Source of the DNA: Lichtheimia corymbifera B2541
Taxonomy: Eukaryota; Mucoromycota; Mucoromycetes; Mucorales; Lichtheimiaceae
Reading direction: 5' to 3'
DNA: 50,696 nt
Assembly: GCA_000697475.1 (NCBI GenBank)
Contig: JNEU01001038.1
Coordinates: 1 to 50,696, forward strand
Both the position numbers and the translations under genes were made by a program. Shown piece by piece: positions 22,671 to 35,157 of this stretch. Under the pieces are notes generated by a model that did not search any database, had not been told where the DNA came from, and saw only the letters and a program-made list of their open reading frames with translations. How positions within the stretch are numbered: the first letter of the stretch is position 1; every line of letters starts with the position of its first letter.

Positions 22671-25600
22671 ATGAAACGGTCATCCTCCTCGACGGATTGC
22701 AAACACACCTCCAAGAAAATCTGCGCTCGACCTCATTGCTCAGACCCATTAACAGAAACTGCAATCAACACCTCCACCTCCACCAACTTTACCACCTCTT
22801 CTTCTTCCACCGTTGACGACGAAAAGACTGCAGCTCAACCGTCACTTGAACAAGATATGAGCACCACTGTCCTGACATATATCCAGGACGTAGTCCACAG
22901 CCTTGATAAGGGCCGCATAGATCAATGTCTCAGCAGCAAACTATCACCGGATACATTAGATCAGCTTGATAGTAAACATGCCGAGATTGCCACAGCATTG
23001 GATGCAGCGTTGAAGAATATTGCACAACGACAACTCCAACTAGAAACAGAGAATCTACGTTATCGCATTGCTATCCAACAACAGCATCAACTCCTCACCT
23101 GCCAACAAACCGACCGAGAATATGACCAACATCACGAGGATACCAATAACGACGAAGACACTGTACCACTCCCTACATCATCATCCACCATGCTAGTAAC
23201 AAATCAGGACTCCACACAACAACAAGCTGACTCTCATATGACACCTGAGGATGGTATCCCAACAGTTCAGGATGCTTCCTTGATTGAACGTATGCAAACA
23301 GCTGCTCATCCTATTGTATCGCTTTCTTCTACTCATCGTATCGGTAAGCCGTCGTCCTAGTGCTCATAGTAATGTTATTATTAAATCCAATCTCACACTA
23401 CTCTTTTTTGTCATTAGCCAATAACAACAACAACACCGACGCCGCCGCCGCCGCCACTAACCATGCTTCCCCAATGCCGACTCCCCCATTCACTGTACCT
23501 CCTGGATCTACTGCTTTCCCTGTTTTCTTTGCCAGCGACTTGTTCACTTCAACCGTAGCCCCAACACCATCCTCCTCTGGTAGTGTGGATAATATTGTTT
23601 GCCCTGATTGTGTTATGCAAGCCGTCAAGGTCTCATCTGCTATCTTTGCTGGAGAACTCAATGAACGTGTCACTTGCAATCATGAACGCTGTATTGGTGC
23701 CTCCAACTTTTCATCATCGACCGTATCTCCCAATGCTCCTATCAACACCCTAAAGAATGCCGTCAATGCCATGGCCAGCCATTTGAAACGTGTAACAGAT
23801 GAGCTCATGTATGTAACGCATGAAACAGCAGTCAAAGGCAAACTGGGCGTGCAGGCACGCTGTGATTCACAAATGTCGGGTGTCTGGCGTGAAGTGATGG
23901 TGGATATGAACAGCATGACACGAAGCCATTTGGAACAAGTGCGTGATATTGCCGATGTATCCACTGCTATTGCACGTGGTGACCTTAGCAAGACAATGAC
24001 GGTGCCTGTCAGAGGTGAAACATTATTACTCAAGAATACTTTCAATACGATGGGTAATGCTGCTGCTGCTGCTGTTGTTTATGCAGGGGGACTTTTGGTC
24101 TATCTCTATTTGTCCGAATACTTATATTTTTCTATTTAGTCAATCAGCTGAACACATTTGCATCCGAAGTGTCACGGGTTGCTCATGAGGTCGGTACCGA
24201 GGGCAAGCTAGGTGTACAAGCCAAGGTTGCTGGTGCCGATGGTATCTGGAAAGAGCTCACCGATAACGTCAATACAATGGCCGACAATCTCACCAACCAA
24301 GTACGCGACATTGCTCAGGTTTCAAAATCTGTGGCACGTGGAGATCTCACCAAAAAAGTTACTGTCGAAGTACGCGGAGAAATGCTGGAACTTAAAGACA
24401 CCATCAACACCATGGTGGATCAGGTACTTTTTCAAGAAGTTGGTTGGTGAAGAAATACATGCTCGTATTCAAGACCCCTCTTCTCTACTACTAGCTGTCA
24501 ACATTTGCAACAGAAGTCACTCGTATATCACTCGAAGTCGGCACAAAAGGAATACTAGGGGGACAAGCCGTTGTCAAGGATGTTGCTGGTACTTGGAAAG
24601 ACCTTACGGACAACGTCAATCTTATGGCACGCAAGATTACGGATCAAGTGCGAGATATTGCTGTGGTTGCCAAGGCAGTAGCAAAGGGTGATTTGAGCAA
24701 AAAGGTCACAGCCAATGCACAAGGCGAAGTGCTTGAACTCAAAAACACAATGAATCGGATGGTAAGGATAGCTACAAACAAGCTTTGTGTGTGCGCCCTG
24801 AGCGGTTGAATTTTGTTTAATAACATTTTTTAATATCAGGTCGATCAACTGACACTATTCTCCGCCGAAGTACGCCGTGTGTCACTAGAAGTGGGCGTCG
24901 AAGGGAAATTGGGTGGTCAAGCTGTTGTCAAGGATGTCGGTGGTGCATGGAAGGATCTTACAGACAACGTCAATACCATGGCAGCCAATCTCACAACACA
25001 AGTCAGATCCATTGCTCAAGTTACCAAGGCCGTTGCAAAAGGTGACTTGAGCAAAAAGATTGCGGTCGAAACGCGTGGAGAGATTCTCGATCTCAAAAAC
25101 ACGGTCAACAACATGGTGGATCAGTTACGTGTATTTTCATTGGAAGTAACACGTGTGGCCAAAGAAGTCGGCACAGAGGGCAAACTGGGCGGTCAAGCCA
25201 TGGTACCGAATGTGGATGGCACTTGGAAAGATCTCACCGACAACGTCAATACCATGGCAACCAATCTTACAACTCAGGTGCGATCGATTGCTGTTGTCAC
25301 CAAAGCAGTAGCCAATGGCGACTTGTCAAAAAAGATTCATGTCACTGTCAGTGGTGAAATATCCGATCTCAAGGACACAGTCAACAACATGGTGGATCAG
25401 CTTCGTGTATTTGCATCTGAAGTCACTCGTGTAGCTCGTGAAGTCGGCACTGAAGGCAAACTTGGTGGTCAAGCTGTGGTCAATGGCGTGGGAGGCACTT
25501 GGAAGGATCTCACGGATAATGTGAATACCATGGCAGCCAATCTTACAACACAGGTGCGATCCATTGCTCAAGTCACTAAAGCTGTAGCCAATGGTGATTT

Positions 25601-28600
25601 ATCAAAGAAAATCGAGGTCGAGACGCGTGGTGAAATTCTTGATTTGAAGAATACAGTCAACAACATGGTGGATCAACTCAATGTCTTTGCGGCTGAGGTG
25701 ACTCGTGTGGCAAAGGAAGTCGGCACGGATGGCAAACTTGGTGGTCAGGCATCTGTACCCAATGTTGATGGCACGTGGATGGATCTTACCGATAATGTGA
25801 ATCAAATGGCAGCCAACTTGACCAACCAAGTACGATCGATTGCAGAGGTGACTAAGGCCGTTGCTTTGGGTGATTTGTCCAAGAAGATCGAGGTTGAAAG
25901 TGGTGGTGAAATTCTCGAGCTCAAGAATATTGTCAACAACATGGTGGATCAACTTCGTATCTTTGCATCTGAAGTGACACGTGTATCCAAAGAAGTCGGC
26001 ACAGAAGGCAAGCTTGGCGGTCAAGCTATCGTGCAAGGTGTTGCTGGCACGTGGATGGATTTGACAGATAATGTGAATCAAATGGCAGCGAATCTCACCG
26101 ACCAAGTACGATCGATTGCAGAGGTTACAAAGGCTGTTGCATTGGGTGATCTTTCCAAGAAGATTGAAGTTGAAAGTGGTGGTGAAATCCTTGAGCTGAA
26201 GAACATCGTCAACAACATGGTGGATCAACTTCGTATCTTTGCATCTGAAGTAACGCGTGTATCCAAAGAAGTGGGCACAGAAGGCAAGCTTGGAGGTCAA
26301 GCTGTGGTTCAAGGTGTTGCAGGCACATGGCATGAATTGACGGATAATGTGAACCAAATGGCAGCCAATCTTACTAGTCAAGTGCGTTCGATTGCCGAGG
26401 TGACCAAAGCCGTAGCCCATGGTGATTTATCCAAAAAAATCGAAGTCGAGAGTGGCGGTGAAATTTTGGAATTGAAGAATATCGTCAACAACATGGTGGA
26501 TCAATTGCGTGTTTTTGCTTCTGAAGTGACTCGTGTGGCACGTGAAGTCGGCACGGAAGGCAAACTTGGTGGGGAAGCAATTGTACCTAGCGTCAGTGGT
26601 ACTTGGAAGGATCTCACCGATAATGTCAATATGATGGCTGCCAATTTGACTACTCAAGTACGGTCTATCGCTCAAGTCACAAAAGCTGTTGCAAGGGGTG
26701 ATCTATCAAAAAAGATTGAGGTCGAGACGCGTGGTGAAATCCTTGATTTGAAAAATACGGTCAACAACATGGTGGATCAACTCAATGTCTTTGCAGCTGA
26801 GGTGACTCGTGTGGCAAAGGAAGTCGGCACGGATGGCAAACTCGGTGGTCAAGCTTCTGTACCCAATGTTGATGGCACGTGGATGGATTTGACAGATAAT
26901 GTAAATCAGATGGCAGCCAACTTGACCGACCAAGTACGATCCATTGCAGAGGTTACCAAGGCCGTTGCTTTGGGTGACTTGTCCAAGAAGATTGAAGTTG
27001 AGAGTGGTGGTGAAATTCTCGAGCTCAAGAACATTGTCAACAACATGGTGGATCAGCTGCGTATCTTTGCATCCGAAGTGACACGTGTATCCAAAGAAGT
27101 CGGCACAGAAGGCAAACTTGGAGGCCAAGCTGTGGTTCAAGGTGTTGCTGGTACATGGAATGAATTGACCGATAATGTCAATATCATGGCTGCCAATCTT
27201 ACAACGCAAGTACGATCCATTGCTGAAGTTACCAAGGCTGTTGCATCGGGTGACTTATCCAAAAAGATCGAGGTTGAAAGTGGTGGCGAGATTCGTGAGC
27301 TCAAGGACATTGTCAACAACATGGTGGATCAGCTTCGTATCTTTGCATCTGAAGTGACACGTGTGGCACGTGAAGTCGGCACTGATGGCAAATTGGGTGG
27401 TCAAGCTGTTGTCAATGGAGTTGCTGGTACATGGATGGATTTAACAGACAATGTCAATACGATGGCGGCCAACCTGACAACCCAAGTGCGTTCTATTGCT
27501 CAAGTAACCAAGGCTGTAGCGAATGGTGACCTCAGCAAAAAGATTGAAGTTGAGACACGTGGAGAAATCTTGGATTTGAAGAATACGGTCAATGACATGG
27601 TGGATCAGCTTCGTGTGTTTGCTGCTGAAGTGACTCGTGTATCCAAGGAAGTCGGCACAGAAGGCAAACTCGGTGGCCAAGCACTTGTGCAAGGTGTTGC
27701 TGGTACTTGGAAGGACCTCACTGAAAATGTCAATCAAATGGCTGCCAATCTTACAGCGCAAGTCCGTTCTATTGCCGAAGTAACAAAGGCTGTGGCCCAT
27801 GGTGATCTTTCCAAAAAGATTGAAGTCGAGAGTGGTGGCGAAATCCTGGAATTGAAGAATATCGTCAACAACATGGTGGATCAACTTAACGTCTTTGCAG
27901 CTGAGGTGACTCGTGTGGCAAAGGAAGTCGGCACGGATGGCAAACTTGGTGGTCAAGCTTCTGTACCCAACGTCGATGGCACGTGGATGGATCTTACCGA
28001 TAACGTGAATCAAATGGCAGCCAACTTGACTAGTCAAGTCCGATCGATTGCAGAGGTGACAAAGGCTGTTGCACTGGGTGACTTATCCAAGAAGATTGAA
28101 GTTGAAAGTGGAGGTGAAATTCTCGAACTCAAGAACATTGTCAACAACATGGTGGATCAACTTCGTATCTTTGCATCTGAAGTCACTCGTGTATCCAAAG
28201 AAGTGGGCACAGAAGGCAAACTTGGAGGCCAAGCTGTGGTTCAAGGTGTTGCTGGCACGTGGATGGATTTGACAGATAATGTGAATCAGATGGCAGCAAA
28301 TCTCACCGACCAAGTACGATCGATTGCGGAGGTGACAAAGGCCGTTGCATTGGGCGATTTATCCAAGAAGATTGAAGTTGAGAGTGGTGGTGAAATCCTC
28401 GAGCTCAAGAATATCGTCAACAACATGGTGGATCAATTACGTGTATTTGCATCCGAGGTGACCCGTGTATCCAAAGAAGTTGGTACCGAAGGACGACTTG
28501 GTGGACAAGCCATTGTGCAAGGTGTCGCTGGTACATGGAATGAGCTCACTGAAAATGTCAATCTGATGGCAGCCAACCTTACCACACAAGTGCGTTCTAT

Positions 28601-31303
28601 TGCCGAGGTGACCAAAGCTGTAGCCAACGGTGACTTATCAAAGAAAATTGATGTTGAAACTCGTGGCGAGATTTTGGATTTGAAGAATACGGTCAATGAC
28701 ATGGTGGATCAGCTTCGTGTCTTTTCGACTGAAGTGACTCGTGTGGCCCGTGAAGTGGGTACAGAAGGCAAACTTGGTGGACAAGCCATTGTACAAGGCG
28801 TTGCAGGAACGTGGAAGGATTTGACGGATAACGTCAACATGATGGCCGGCAATCTCACAACTCAAGTACGATCCATTGCCACTGTTACGACTGCTGTTGC
28901 CAAGGGTGATTTATCTCGAAAGATTGTGGTCGAGGTACAAGGCGAGATTCTGCAACTCAAGTATGTATATTTTATACCAAGATATTAATCACACAAAGTT
29001 TTACTTATATATTTTCTTGATTCAGGAACACTGTCAATTCTATGGTGGATCAATTGCGAGTGTTTGCAGCTGAGGTGACTCGTGTTGCTCGACAAGTAGG
29101 CACTGAAGGAAAACTTGGTGGCCAGGCAACGATCATTGGCGTGGATGGCACTTGGAAAGATTTGACGGACAATGTCAATTTGATGGCAAGCAATTTGACA
29201 GATCAACTCCGTGCTATTGCTGCCGTGTGTAAGGCTGTTGCACAAGGTGACCTGAGCAAAAAGATCGAGGTTGAAGTGCATGGTGAAATTGCCGAGCTCA
29301 AGAATACAATCAATACCATGGTGGATCAGCTCAATTCATTCGCATCTGAAGTAACACGTGTGGCTCGTGAAGTCGGTACTGAAGGCAAGCTCGGTGTCCA
29401 AGCTGAAGTAGAAGATGTGGAAGGGGTATGGCGCGAGATTACAAGCAACGTCAATACCATGGCATCCAACCTCACTACTCAAGTGCGTGCGTTTGCACAA
29501 ATCTCAGCATCGGCAACGGAGAATGACTTTTCACGCTTGATTACTGTGGAAGCATCCGGTGAAATGGATTCGCTCAAGACCAAGATCAATCAAATGGTGG
29601 GCTTTTTACGTGACACTATTCAAAAGAATCGAGATGCCAAGGAAGCTGCTGAATTAGCCAATCGATCCAAGAGTGAATTCTTAGCCAACATGAGTCACGA
29701 GATTCGAACACCCATGAACGGCATTATCGGCATGACATCCCTCACTCTTGAAACCGAATTATCTCGACAACAACGTGAAAATTTGATGATTGTATCCAGC
29801 TTGGCCAATAGCTTGCTCACCATCATTGATGACATTCTCGATATTTCCAAGATTGAAGCGGGTCGAATGACAATCGAATCCATTCCATTTTCTTTACGCT
29901 CAGCTATCTTTAGCGTCCTCAAGACGTTGGCTGTCAAAGCAAACCAAAAGAAGCTTGATTTGATCTACCATGTCGATAGCAACATCCCTGATCAGCTCGT
30001 AGGCGATCCATTCCGTCTTCGACAAGTTATCACCAACCTGATCGGCAATGCAGTCAAATTCACGAATCATGGCGAGGTTGTGCTCAAGACACGTGCCATT
30101 GAGATGAAGGGTGATGATGTCAAGGTCGAATTCTGTGTCAGTGATACTGGTATTGGTATTCCTTCGGATAAATTGGATGCTATCTTTGATACATTTGCTC
30201 AAGCAGATGGTGGTATCACGTAAGTATTCAGCTTGTTTCTCGGTTGATTCAATATTTATTAACCTTTTGATCCTTAGACGTCAATATGGTGGTACGGGCT
30301 TAGGTCTCTCGATTTCCAAGCACTTTGTACGGTTGATGGGTGGCAGCTTATGGGTGGAATCAATGTATGGCCGTGGATCAGACTTCTACTTTACAGTCAA
30401 TCTACGTGGACATGATACGCGAGAACAAGAGATCCGTGAAAAGATGACGCGCTTCCAAGGTCGTAAGATCCTTTATCTCGAATCAGCTGATAGCCAATGC
30501 AACCTTGTTGATCTCATATCTCAGCTCGGTCTCACTCCTATCAAGGTGAACAGCGTTGAGGAAGCCACCAAAATAGCCGAGAGCAACCAAACCAAACGAA
30601 ACAGCCATGCTCCATTGTTTGATACCCTTGTGATTGATAAGATGGCACATGCTGAGCGCATCCGCGAAGTTGTACACCTACGCTTTACACCTATTGTGCT
30701 GATCACTCCCGAGACACACAAACTCAACATGAAATTATGTATTGATCTTGGCATCACAAGCTGCTTCAACTCGCCCGTCGACCTTTACGATCTTGCTCAT
30801 GCTCTATTACCAGCACTCGAGAATCATGTTGCTTTACCAGGTGATGCCACCAAATCTTCATCGCTCGAAATTCTTTTGGCCGAGGATAACATTGTCAACC
30901 AAAAGCTGGCTGTACGCATTCTGGAGAAGTTTGGTCATCAAGTTAAGATTGTATCCAACGGTCAGCTGGCAGTGGAGGCTTATCAATCGCATGCATTCGA
31001 TCTGATCTTGATGGATGTACAAATGCCTGTTATGGGTGGATTTGAAGCAACGCAAAAGATTCGAGAAATTGAAAGGATGTCTGGCACTGATGCACATATC
31101 CCCATTATTGCACTTACAGCACACGCCATGATTGGTGATAGAGAGAAATGCTTAAATGCAGGAATGGTAAGTTGAAGATTGTTATGATTGACGCTTTATA
31201 TCATGTTTGCTAACGGGTCTTCGTTTAGGATGAATATGTCACAAAACCTCTGCGATTCCCCGAGTTAATATCAGCTATCAAGAAATTTGCATCACATTCA
31301 TAG
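22671..31303 (+). CDS. NIK1: Group III hybrid histidine kinase (Nik1/Os-1 type) with greatly expanded HAMP array
   Basis: Cytosolic osmosensing kinase of the HOG pathway in fungi and target of phenylpyrrole fungicides. Eight exons: 22671-23343, 23418-24053, 24140-24423, 24495-24761, 24840-28960, 29026-30219, 30278-31166, 31229-31303; 2,712 aa against about 1,300 for typical members. Order: Ser/Thr/Gln-rich N-terminus (1-330) with a CPDC...CNHERC pair; about 20 units of 92 aa, each with [12 protein letters not shown]...[32 protein letters not shown], from about residue 345 to 2185; HisKA with phospho-acceptor His ~2217 ([11 protein letters not shown]); HATPase with N box [10 protein letters not shown]1 DTGIGIP and G2 [10 protein letters not shown]; a receiver domain with AEDN, phospho-acceptor Asp ~2638 (LILMDVQMP) and Lys ~2694 (VTKPL). 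No membrane segment. All catalytic residues are intact. Confidence 0.96.
23745..29605 (+). repeat. About 20 tandem 276-bp (92-aa) HAMP-unit repeats inside the kinase gene
   Basis: One unit lies in each of exons 2, 3 and 4 (diverged), fifteen in the uninterrupted 4.1-kb exon 5, and two in exon 6. Inside exon 5 an [19 protein letters not shown] variant recurs at 25677, 26781 and 27885, exactly 1,104 bp (four units) apart, with near-identical flanks; this points to recent block duplications. Confidence 0.92.
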
Positions 31304-32340
31304 TATTATGTATATGTATATATAAAGCGCGCAGTATAAAATAATGGGTTGATTGTTCATGAGCGAAGGTGACAATGGTGGAAATTCTTTGATCCAAGGC
31401 AAAAACCACCGCAAAGATCACAACCAAACACCGCAACGTTGGTGTCTCCCAAAGACCCAAAAAGATCTGGGGCACGATCTCAATAGTGGAAGAAGAAGCG
31501 GCTACGTATTACCCAATTGTCGGTGCTTTGTCCCCCATTCATAGACATGGCATGTTTATTCGCAAAAGGGCTTTGAGTAAAAGGTGGTCGTGTCGACCTT
31601 TGAAAAACTACAATGCTGGTCTCAAGTGGGATTGCACGGACCTGTGTAAATTTTCTCATTGAGCACAGAAAGGGTATTCGCTAGCCTCAGCTGTTGTATA
31701 TTCCAACGTACAGTGGGTAACAGGGCTCACATTTGTTTAACTACCGGGGTGGTTGGAGCACCACATGTGTGAGACGAATAGGACAGTTACACCGTGTAAC
31801 CATTATAAAGTCAGTCGCCACAGCGAGCACAAGCTCCTATGATTCCTGGTAAAGCAGGGTTTTTATCCCCCCACACGCTCCGCTAGACATTCTCATATTC
31901 CCTTTTCGCCTGTTTTTGATCTTTTGCTAGTTCGGATCTATAGTTACCGCCATCTGATAATTCCTTCCTCATACAATATCGCCATTTACAGAGCTAATGA
32001 CCTTGATCACTCTCACTCACACACACATACACCTTGAATGTTTGGTGCATGTATCTACCCCATCCAACAATACTCAATCTTTTTCTCTTTTATACTCTCT
32101 CACACACACGCACACATGAAATCGTGATGAGACACTGAGAAATCCACACACCGTGGCTGCCCAATCAGATATATCGTGTACAAGGGTGGTGTGTCACCGG
32201 TTATTCGTTCCTTGCACAACGATCTGATAAAAAATTCAACTTTTTCGTCCGTCTCTTTTGCCTTTATAAAGTCATCCTTTGTTTCCTGCTTTTCCACTTC
32301 CTGCCTTTTTTCCCAAACCTGCTCAGCTGTTACCTCCCCC
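31304..32340. other. 1-kb intergenic region
   Basis: No gene supported. Contains a CA-rich run (32019-32034 and 32099-32118) and a pyrimidine-rich leader-like stretch just before the MFS start at 32341. Confidence 0.5.
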
Positions 32341-34245
32341 ATGGAAAAACACGTTGTTGAAGAAAAGGTGCTTGATGCTTCCATCGACAAGGAAGATAAC
32401 ACCCCTGATCCGATCGAGAGAGGAGAAGATCATAACGAAGACGACGCCAACGGTGGTGATGCAGCACTCGCCAACGCATCATGGCAATTCAAGCTGATTG
32501 CCCTTGCTACGGCACTCATGCTTCCTAGTATGTTATTGTCCCATGTTGTTTTATTATGATGATGGCCTCTTACCATGCTTCCAACTTAGTCGGATCACAT
32601 TTTTCTGCCACTGCCCTTGCTGCCATTAAGTCTGAATTGAAGACTGTAAGTGTATAAAGGCCCTTGATCTTGGTCATGCTTTTCTCACACAAATATGAAC
32701 ATACATAGAATCTCGGTATCGATAATACCCGTTATGGTGTTTTGAGTAGCTCTGTGAGCATCATCAACACTGTTTTTCCCATTCTTGGTGGTATCTTTAT
32801 CGACATGTTTGGTTCTATTTGGGGTACCATCGTCGTCAACATCTTTGTCATTATCGGTAGCTTGTTGACTGCTCTTGGTGCCAAGTACACTTCCTTCCCT
32901 CTTATGGTTGTCGGCCGTGTCGTTTTCGGTATTGGTAGTGGCTTGATTGTTACCATGCAAGAATCATTGTTGTCCAAGTGGTTCCGTACACAAAGTTTAT
33001 CCATTGCCATTGGTTTGCAACTTTCTATCAGTCGTCTCGCATCTTTCCTCGGCACAATCGCTTCCAATCCTGTCGCTCAAGAAACTGGTGATTGGGTATG
33101 GCCATTCTGGCTTGCTCTTATCATTTGTGGTTTCTCCATGGTGATGAACATCATTTACGCGTTGGTTGTGCGACATTTGAGCGGCAATAACGTCTTGAAT
33201 AAGAATGATGTGATGAAACTCAAGGCCAAGAAATCATTCAAGCTTCGCTCGGTTGCTCGTTTCCCCTTATTCTACTGGGGTATCATTGTCATTGAATTCA
33301 TCTACGCCGCTGTGTGGTCATCATTCCAAACCATCAGCACTGAACTCATTCAAGTGCACTTTGGTACTACCGCTGTCCTTGCTGGTTATAAAGCTAGCGC
33401 GTCCCAAGTTGTTCCGATCGTCGCTACTCCGGTCTTGGGCGTGATTATGGATCTTTTCGGTTGCCGTATTATTGTTTGTAAGTACATCATCGTCATTACT
33501 TTACCCGATTAGCGGCGTTCAGCTCACAGTATACCCTACAGTGCTTATTTCTGCCATCTTTTTGATTTTGAGCTGTGCTCTCTTGGGATGGACCTATGTC
33601 AACGCTGTTGTAGGCATGGTGTTTTACAGTATCTCTCTCGCCTTTGGCCCTATTGCTATGATCACCTCTATTGGTATGATCCTGCCATCCGATTACATTG
33701 GTACAGGTCTTGGCATGTACAAGGCATCCAACAACAGTAAGTAGCAAACATTTATTGTCATGCAATCCTTGTTGATATCTCATGACTCACGCGACATTAT
33801 CTTGATCCCTGTAGTTGGTACCTCCATTCTCGATATCATCATTGGTGTTGTACAAGATAACACTGCCGGCCAAGCCTACACTGGTATGATACCATAATAC
33901 ACACTTGCACCTGTAATGGCTATATACCTAACGTCTTATCTTATAGGTGTCATGTTGCTCTACATTATCTTGGCTGCCATTGGCTTTGTCCTTATTACCA
34001 TCTTGCTGGTCACGCAATACTTCTACCTCAACAACCTTTTGGAAACCAGTCGCACCAAGCGTATGGCTATGATGAAGGAAAAGAACGACGCAGAAGTCGA
34101 ACGCATCAAGCAAGGCCACGATTCGTACGAAAACGTTCGTCCCAAGCCTATCAACTATGTATTCATGGGTCTCTTTTTGGCTGCTTTCATTGTTGCTTGG
34201 GTTCTTTTCTTTGTTTACTCGGCCACTGGACAAGTCGGTCAGTAA
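32341..34245 (+). CDS. Major facilitator superfamily transporter (MFSD1-like)
   Basis: Multi-pass membrane carrier. Six exons: 32341-32527, 32590-32645, 32709-33477, 33530-33736, 33815-33883, 33947-34245; 528 aa. Acidic N-terminus, then about 12 hydrophobic segments. MFS-type loop motif GGIFIDMFGSIWGT after TM2 and GRVVFGIGSGLIVTMQESLL around TM4; the helix arrangement and the phrase YGVLSSSVSIINTVFPILGG resemble MFSD1-type carriers, which in animals are lysosomal dipeptide exporters. The C-terminal half has GTGLGMYKASNN and a cytosolic Lys/Glu-rich loop before a final helix. At intron 3, donor GTAAGT (33478) with acceptor CTCACAG (33529) keeps the frame. Substrate is not determined; a vacuolar or endosomal location is only by analogy. 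Confidence 0.85.
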
Positions 34246-35157
34246 ACCTGTCGTTCTTTGTTCTTTACAAATACACAAGTCTTCTACTATTTTTATTTGC
34301 ATCTTTACCCCTTAGATTGTACACTCTGTAATAACACCTTTCTTTTTTACCCTGTCTTTGTATTGCAGCATGGCCTGCACAATATTATATTACGTATATA
34401 AAATTACAATACCTTATTTCCATCTTGGCAAAACGCGTCTTAATTACACTACAGGCATCATCGGTTACACGATATTGTATGCAGGCCATCCCTGTTTTGT
34501 CACGGAATGCACACAATGTTCGCATACCGATGCATGATGCTCATCTTATTATATCCACCGCATAGAATTCCACTCCCACTGATCACGCGACCAATGGCTT
34601 TTTTTTCTGTCGAGTCATCTGGTGGTCATTTTTGTCGTCACCTGGATACCCAAAACTCTAAAAGCGCACGGCGTTCGATTTCTACAAGCCTTTTTCTGTC
34701 ATTGAGCTCAATGCCTTCTCGCGTGACTTTACGTCTTTGCCCACTTGGCTACACACGCATGAATCACATCATCTTTGATAATTTGCTATACAATGTAAAA
34801 AAGCGACCCATCCAAGCTCGCTCTCATATGCTATGTATCGGTTGGTGAAGCATACTCATGGTCCGTTGTCCAACATCTGTAATCCGCGGTATTATATAGC
34901 TATGTAACATCATCAGGTGTACAAGGATCCTCTACAGAGCAACATGCTTTATCAAGGAACGATATTTGTTAAAAATGCTTATTGAATGAAAAATCTAACA
35001 TCATTATCTACATGCAGTCATAGGAGGTGGTGCTGTGGAGGTGGAGATGACTAGTTATCAATCTTGATCCATCGTCGATAACATGAATTAGATGTGAGAT
35101 CTACATATCAAGAAATGAGGGTTAATCCAAATGCCATTCCCTTTCCCTTAGGGTGGT
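34246..35157. other. 0.9-kb convergent intergenic region
   Basis: Lies between the stops of the MFS gene (plus) and the mannosyltransferase (minus). No gene or RNA recognised; a plus frame at 34507-34848 has no protein-like features. Confidence 0.5.

Noticed and set aside
25602..28037. Long minus-strand frames (up to 272 codons) rich in His/Cys/Ile
   Set aside because: They are antisense to the HAMP repeats and repeat with the same 276-bp period, so they are shadows of the kinase coding strand.
32906..33067. Minus-strand frames opposite the MFS exon
   Set aside because: Antisense shadows of a well-supported multi-membrane-segment protein.
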